Shown: positions 15,452 to 18,619 of the stretch, piece by piece
How positions within the stretch are numbered: the stretch's first letter is position 1
Layout: every line of letters starts with the position of its first letter
Origin: UBA685 sp049890215
GTDB taxonomy: Bacteria; Pseudomonadota; Alphaproteobacteria; Puniceispirillales; Puniceispirillaceae
DNA: 18,619 nucleotides
Assembly: GCA_049890215.1 (NCBI GenBank)
Contig: JBMHBX010000022.1
Coordinates: 1 to 18,619 of the forward strand
Reading direction: 5' to 3'
Translations under genes and position numbers: made by a program
Notes under the pieces: model-generated
Database searches by the model: none
What the model saw: the letters and a program-made list of their open reading frames with translations, nothing else
Told to the model about the DNA's origin: nothing

Positions 15452-16813
15452 CTATCTGACAAGCAAATCAGCAGGCAGTCCGGCTTCAAGGGCTGCCTTT
15501 TCCTGACGCGCCGCAAGGGCAGATGTGTCAAAATCATCTATCAGCTCATGAAAGGCCTGATGCCAGTTTACTTCGGCATTCAGATGCATAAAGACAGAGC
15601 CAAGCCCTACGGCGGCGCGGTCCATCAACACAAATTCTGCAGGTGGCTTAATACCGCCAATGCGCTTTAATTCGCTATGCACCTTGCCTGCCAGTTCACG
15701 CCCGTGACTGCCGGATCGCACCTGCTGAATAGGCCGCACCTTATCTTCGAGCAAGGGGGCATAAATAAAACCTGCCCAGACATTGAGAACCGAGATAGCT
15801 TCTTTATCAAGGCCGTAAAAGCCCCATTTCTCATAAGCATGAACCGCAAGCGCCTCATCACCATCACGAAGCGCACGATATAAATCAATCACACCACTGA
15901 CAAAATCAGGTCTGAATAAACGGATAGAGCCAAAATCCATCAGATTAATATCACCATCTTCGGTAATAGAATAATTGCCAAGGTGCGGGTCACCATGAAT
16001 GACGCCATAATAATAAAATGGCACATACCAGACCCTGAACATGTTCATTGCGATCTTGTTTCGCATCTCTTGTGACGGGTTATTTTCAAGAAATGGCAGT
16101 AATTTTTGCCCTTCTATCCAATCCATCGTCAATAAGCGTGATGTTGATAATGCCGGATAAGAATTTGGCAGTCTGACGCATGTCTCATCACGCAGCATAT
16201 CACGATAAAGCGCCATATTCTGTGCTTCTCGCTGATAATCCAGCTCTTCGCGCAATCTTTCTGATAATTCGCGGTAAATATCATTTGTTGAAATCGCAGA
16301 ATCAAAACGCTCATAAACCGAAAAAGCCAGCTTTAGCTGATTGAGATCAGCATCAATCGCAGAGGCCATATCAGGATATTGCAGTTTCACCGCTAATTTT
16401 TTGCCATCATTTCCAATTGCCTGATGGACCTGACCAAGTGACGCAGCAGATACTGCCTCTTTGTCAAATGACTCAAAATGGGACTGCCAGTCAGCCCCTA
16501 ATTCAGCGCGCATACGTCTTTTGACAAATAACCATCCCATAGACGGGGCATCTGCCTGCAATCCTGCCAGCTCATTGGCATATTCCGGCGGCAGGGCGTC
16601 AGGTATGGTTGACAAAATTTGCGCCACCTTCATCAACGGGCCTTTCAGGCCACCAAGGGCCGCCCGCAATTGGGCCGCATGGGCGTCTTTATCAACTGTC
16701 ATGCCAAGATAGCGCTCACCTGCAAGCCGTGCAGCCAGACCACCAACCGTGCTTGTCACCCGTGCATATCTTTTTACACGCCCGCCAAGGGCAGAGCCAT
16801 CTAACTCACTCAT
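15452..16813 (-). CDS. ABC1/UbiB family kinase-like protein
   Basis: A 453-residue ABC1 (ADCK/COQ8/UbiB) atypical kinase-like protein. Family members act as ATPases supporting ubiquinone synthesis or lipid handling; the role of this branch is not settled. The family N-terminal KxGQ motif appears here as KVAQ (62-65). The Ala-rich nucleotide loop AASLGQVH is at 123-130, the invariant lysine in AVKLQYP is Lys143, HGDPHLGN lies at 273-280 and the metal-binding DFG at 293-295, so the ATP site looks complete. There is no C-terminal membrane helix such as E. coli UbiB has, so it is probably soluble or peripheral. Its ATG overlaps the pepF stop (ATGA), indicating translational coupling. coq9 elsewhere in the window belongs to the same pathway. 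Confidence 0.92.
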   Translation of the reverse strand: MSELDGSALGGRVKRYARVTSTVGGLAARLAGERYLGMTVDKDAHAAQLRAALGGLKGPLMKVAQILSTIPDALPPEYANELAGLQADAPSMGWLFVKRRMRAELGADWQSHFESFDKEAVSAASLGQVHQAIGNDGKKLAVKLQYPDMASAIDADLNQLKLAFSVYERFDSAISTNDIYRELSERLREELDYQREAQNMALYRDMLRDETCVRLPNSYPALSTSRLLTMDWIEGQKLLPFLENNPSQEMRNKIAMNMFRVWYVPFYYYGVIHGDPHLGNYSITEDGDINLMDFGSIRLFRPDFVSGVIDLYRALRDGDEALAVHAYEKWGFYGLDKEAISVLNVWAGFIYAPLLEDKVRPIQQVRSGSHGRELAGKVHSELKRIGGIKPPAEFVLMDRAAVGLGSVFMHLNAEVNWHQAFHELIDDFDTSALAARQEKAALEAGLPADLLVR

Positions 16814-18585
16814 GCGCTTACACTTTCCAACTCATCAATCATAGCCGAGATCATATCAAGACCTTTATGCCAGAACTGGCTGTCACCTGCATCAAGCCCA
16901 AGAGGTGCCAAAGCCGCATCATAGCGCTTTGTGCCGCCTGCACTTAGCAATGTTTTATAATTGGCAACAAATGCCCCCTTATCATCACTATCCTGATAGA
17001 CCTGCCACAATGCATTCACAAGACAATCACCAAATGCATAAGCATAAACATAAAAAGGAGAATGAATAAAATGCGGGATATAAGACCATAAATTGCGATA
17101 GGCCTCATCTGTCATCACATGAGGGCCAAGCGCCTCAGTTTGTGTTGTCATCCAGATATCACAAATCTCTTCAGTGCTTAATTCACCGTTGCTTCTGGCA
17201 GTATGAAACGCGACTTCAAAATTATGGAACGCAATTTGTCTGACAACCGTATTGAGCATATCTTCGATTTTGCCGGCCAGCATAAAGCGTCTTGTTGCCT
17301 TATCCGGTGCCTCATCAAGCAATCTGTGAAAGGTCAGCATTTCCGCAAAAACTGAGGCTGTTTCTGCTAATGTCAAAGGTGTATCTGCCATAAGAGCCCC
17401 TTGACGGGACGCCAACACCTGATGGATACCGTGCCCCATCTCATGCGCTAATGTCATCACATCACGTGCTTTTCCGGCAAAATTCATCAAGATATAAGGA
17501 TGGGCAGATGGCACGGTCGGGTGCGAGAAAGCGCCTGAGGCCTTGCCATCTGTAATACCGGCATCAACCCAGCCTTTGTCAAAAAACCCTTTGGCAATCT
17601 CTGCCATCTCAGGGTCAAATGCGGCAAAACTATCAATGACAATTTGCGTTGCCTCATCCCAGCTATAATGCCTGTCATCATCTCCCAATAAAGGCGCGTT
17701 CCGGTCCCACCATGCCAGTTTATCTGACCCGAACCATGTGGCTTTCAGGGCATAATAGCGGTGGCTGATATCTTTCATGCGGCTTGTAACAGCCTCTGCC
17801 AGAGCATCTACAACATGATCATCAACATCATTGGCAAGATTGCGCGATGAGACAGGTGTTTTGAAACCACGCCATTTATCATCAATATCTCTGTCTTTTG
17901 CGATCACATTCAAAATCAGGGTGAACAGCTTTTCATTTTCTTTCAGCACCTTGGTAAAGGACTGTGCGGCTTCGCGTCTTTGTCCTGCATGAGGTGAGGA
18001 TAGCATATTGAGAATTTCTGCCTCAGAGACCTCTTTGCCCTCAAAGTCAAACCGAAGCCCTGCCATAGTCTCATCAAACAAACGCACCCATGAGCCTCTG
18101 CCAACCGGCCCTCTTTCCACAAGCAATTGTTCTAAGCGTTGTTCAAGCTGATAAGGCGCACCGGCGCGCACCAGACGAAGCCATGGCTGATAATGCGCCA
18201 CTTTCGGGTCTTGTAATACGCCCTGATAAGCTGCCTCATCCATGGCTGCCAGTTCTAATTCAATAAATAACAAAGACGAAAACACATCTGCCAGTTGCTC
18301 ACGCAAAGTCTGGCTATGCTGGCCTGCCTGTGCAGAGGTCATATCAGTGGCAAAATGCAAATCAGCATGAGACAGCAATTTGCCAATTTGATCAGATAAA
18401 GCCTCATAACGGCTGATAAGATCAAAAAGCGCCTCTGCGGAAGCCTGCGCTATTTTGCCCTCATAGGCCGTGGCCAATGCTTGTGCCTCAGTGCGGCAAA
18501 ATGCAACATCACGGGCAATCTGCGGATCTGAAACAGATGAATAAAGATCAGTCAAAGACCAACTTGGCAGGGTATCTTTTGGCAT
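16810..18585 (-). CDS. pepF: oligoendopeptidase F family metallopeptidase (M3)
   Basis: A 591-residue cytoplasmic zinc peptidase of family M3B that cleaves oligopeptides. The zinc motif HEMGH is at residues 381-385 (ligands His381 and His385, catalytic Glu382), and the third ligand is probably Glu408 in the LAETASVFAEML segment. The N-terminal WSLTDLYSS start and the C-terminal region ending in HSPFYVYAYAFGDCLVNALW are typical of the family. The length is usual for PepF. GGAAGAAGAG a few bases before the ATG gives a good ribosome binding site. The pair pepF-ABC1 with a 4-bp ATGA overlap is translationally coupled; this adjacency recurs in Alphaproteobacteria to my knowledge, but a functional link is not established. 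Confidence 0.94.
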   Translation of the reverse strand: MPKDTLPSWSLTDLYSSVSDPQIARDVAFCRTEAQALATAYEGKIAQASAEALFDLISRYEALSDQIGKLLSHADLHFATDMTSAQAGQHSQTLREQLADVFSSLLFIELELAAMDEAAYQGVLQDPKVAHYQPWLRLVRAGAPYQLEQRLEQLLVERGPVGRGSWVRLFDETMAGLRFDFEGKEVSEAEILNMLSSPHAGQRREAAQSFTKVLKENEKLFTLILNVIAKDRDIDDKWRGFKTPVSSRNLANDVDDHVVDALAEAVTSRMKDISHRYYALKATWFGSDKLAWWDRNAPLLGDDDRHYSWDEATQIVIDSFAAFDPEMAEIAKGFFDKGWVDAGITDGKASGAFSHPTVPSAHPYILMNFAGKARDVMTLAHEMGHGIHQVLASRQGALMADTPLTLAETASVFAEMLTFHRLLDEAPDKATRRFMLAGKIEDMLNTVVRQIAFHNFEVAFHTARSNGELSTEEICDIWMTTQTEALGPHVMTDEAYRNLWSYIPHFIHSPFYVYAYAFGDCLVNALWQVYQDSDDKGAFVANYKTLLSAGGTKRYDAALAPLGLDAGDSQFWHKGLDMISAMIDELESVSA

Positions 18586-18619
18586 TTTTCTCTTCTTCCT
18601 TACCTTTATGTTTATCGCG

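Noticed and set aside
16609..16947. 112-residue open frame on the plus strand across the pepF/ABC1 junction
   Set aside because: Antisense shadow of two clearly real genes.
1..18619. Mobile element, prophage, defence island or CRISPR array
   Set aside because: No transposase, integrase, long terminal repeats, regularly spaced repeats or composition break was seen; all genes fit core chromosomal families.

Overview
The window is an ordinary, densely packed stretch of bacterial chromosome. It carries 18 protein-coding genes and no gap longer than about 200 bp. I found no rRNA, tRNA, CRISPR array, insertion sequence, integrase or phage gene. The gene set is typical of Alphaproteobacteria: DUF3422, DUF1192, DUF1013/TrcR, a short DUF465/YdcH gene next to purE-purK, COQ9, and an ABC1 kinase behind an M3 oligoendopeptidase. 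Base composition looks slightly AT-rich by eye, intergenic spaces are short, and several convergent genes overlap. Together these suggest a free-living, probably marine, partly streamlined alphaproteobacterium; a SAR116/Puniceispirillales-like lineage is my best guess, but that is inference from gene content and not proven.

Layout. (1) 1-2830: a small two-helix membrane protein and an MFS transporter on the plus strand, the latter overlapping tail-to-tail with a DUF3422 membrane protein on the minus strand. (2) 2920-5445: a small secreted six-cysteine protein and YgfZ (Fe-S cluster/folate protein) on plus, then bdhA (3-hydroxybutyrate dehydrogenase) and a DUF1192 gene on minus. (3) 5445-8230: divergent from DUF1192 lies the DUF1013/TrcR regulator, followed by a bidirectional terminator shared with prpE (propionyl-CoA synthetase). 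(4) 8391-11152: divergent from prpE, a DUF465 gene and purE-purK (AIR carboxylation in purine synthesis) on plus, overlapping tail-to-tail with metA (homoserine acylation in methionine synthesis). (5) 11266-12313: coq9 (ubiquinone synthesis) and, divergently, rpsU (ribosomal protein S21) with its terminator. (6) 12497-15447: pntA-pntB, encoding the proton-translocating NAD(P) transhydrogenase, preceded by a near-perfect 20-bp palindrome. (7) 15452-18585: a translationally coupled minus-strand pair, pepF followed by an ABC1-family kinase-like gene.

Most of the genes are housekeeping or central metabolism: ubiquinone and redox balance (coq9, ABC1 kinase, pntAB), short-chain acid use (prpE, bdhA), biosynthesis (purE, purK, metA) and cell-cycle/translation (trcR, rpsU). 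I see no sign of a new defence, mobile or biosynthetic system. The best leads are modest: the palindrome before pntA, the MetA Glu111 residue predicting acetyl-CoA use, a 15-bp duplication that repeats the coq9 start codon, the uncharacterised secreted cysteine-rich protein, and repeated TGACA elements in the trcR promoter.
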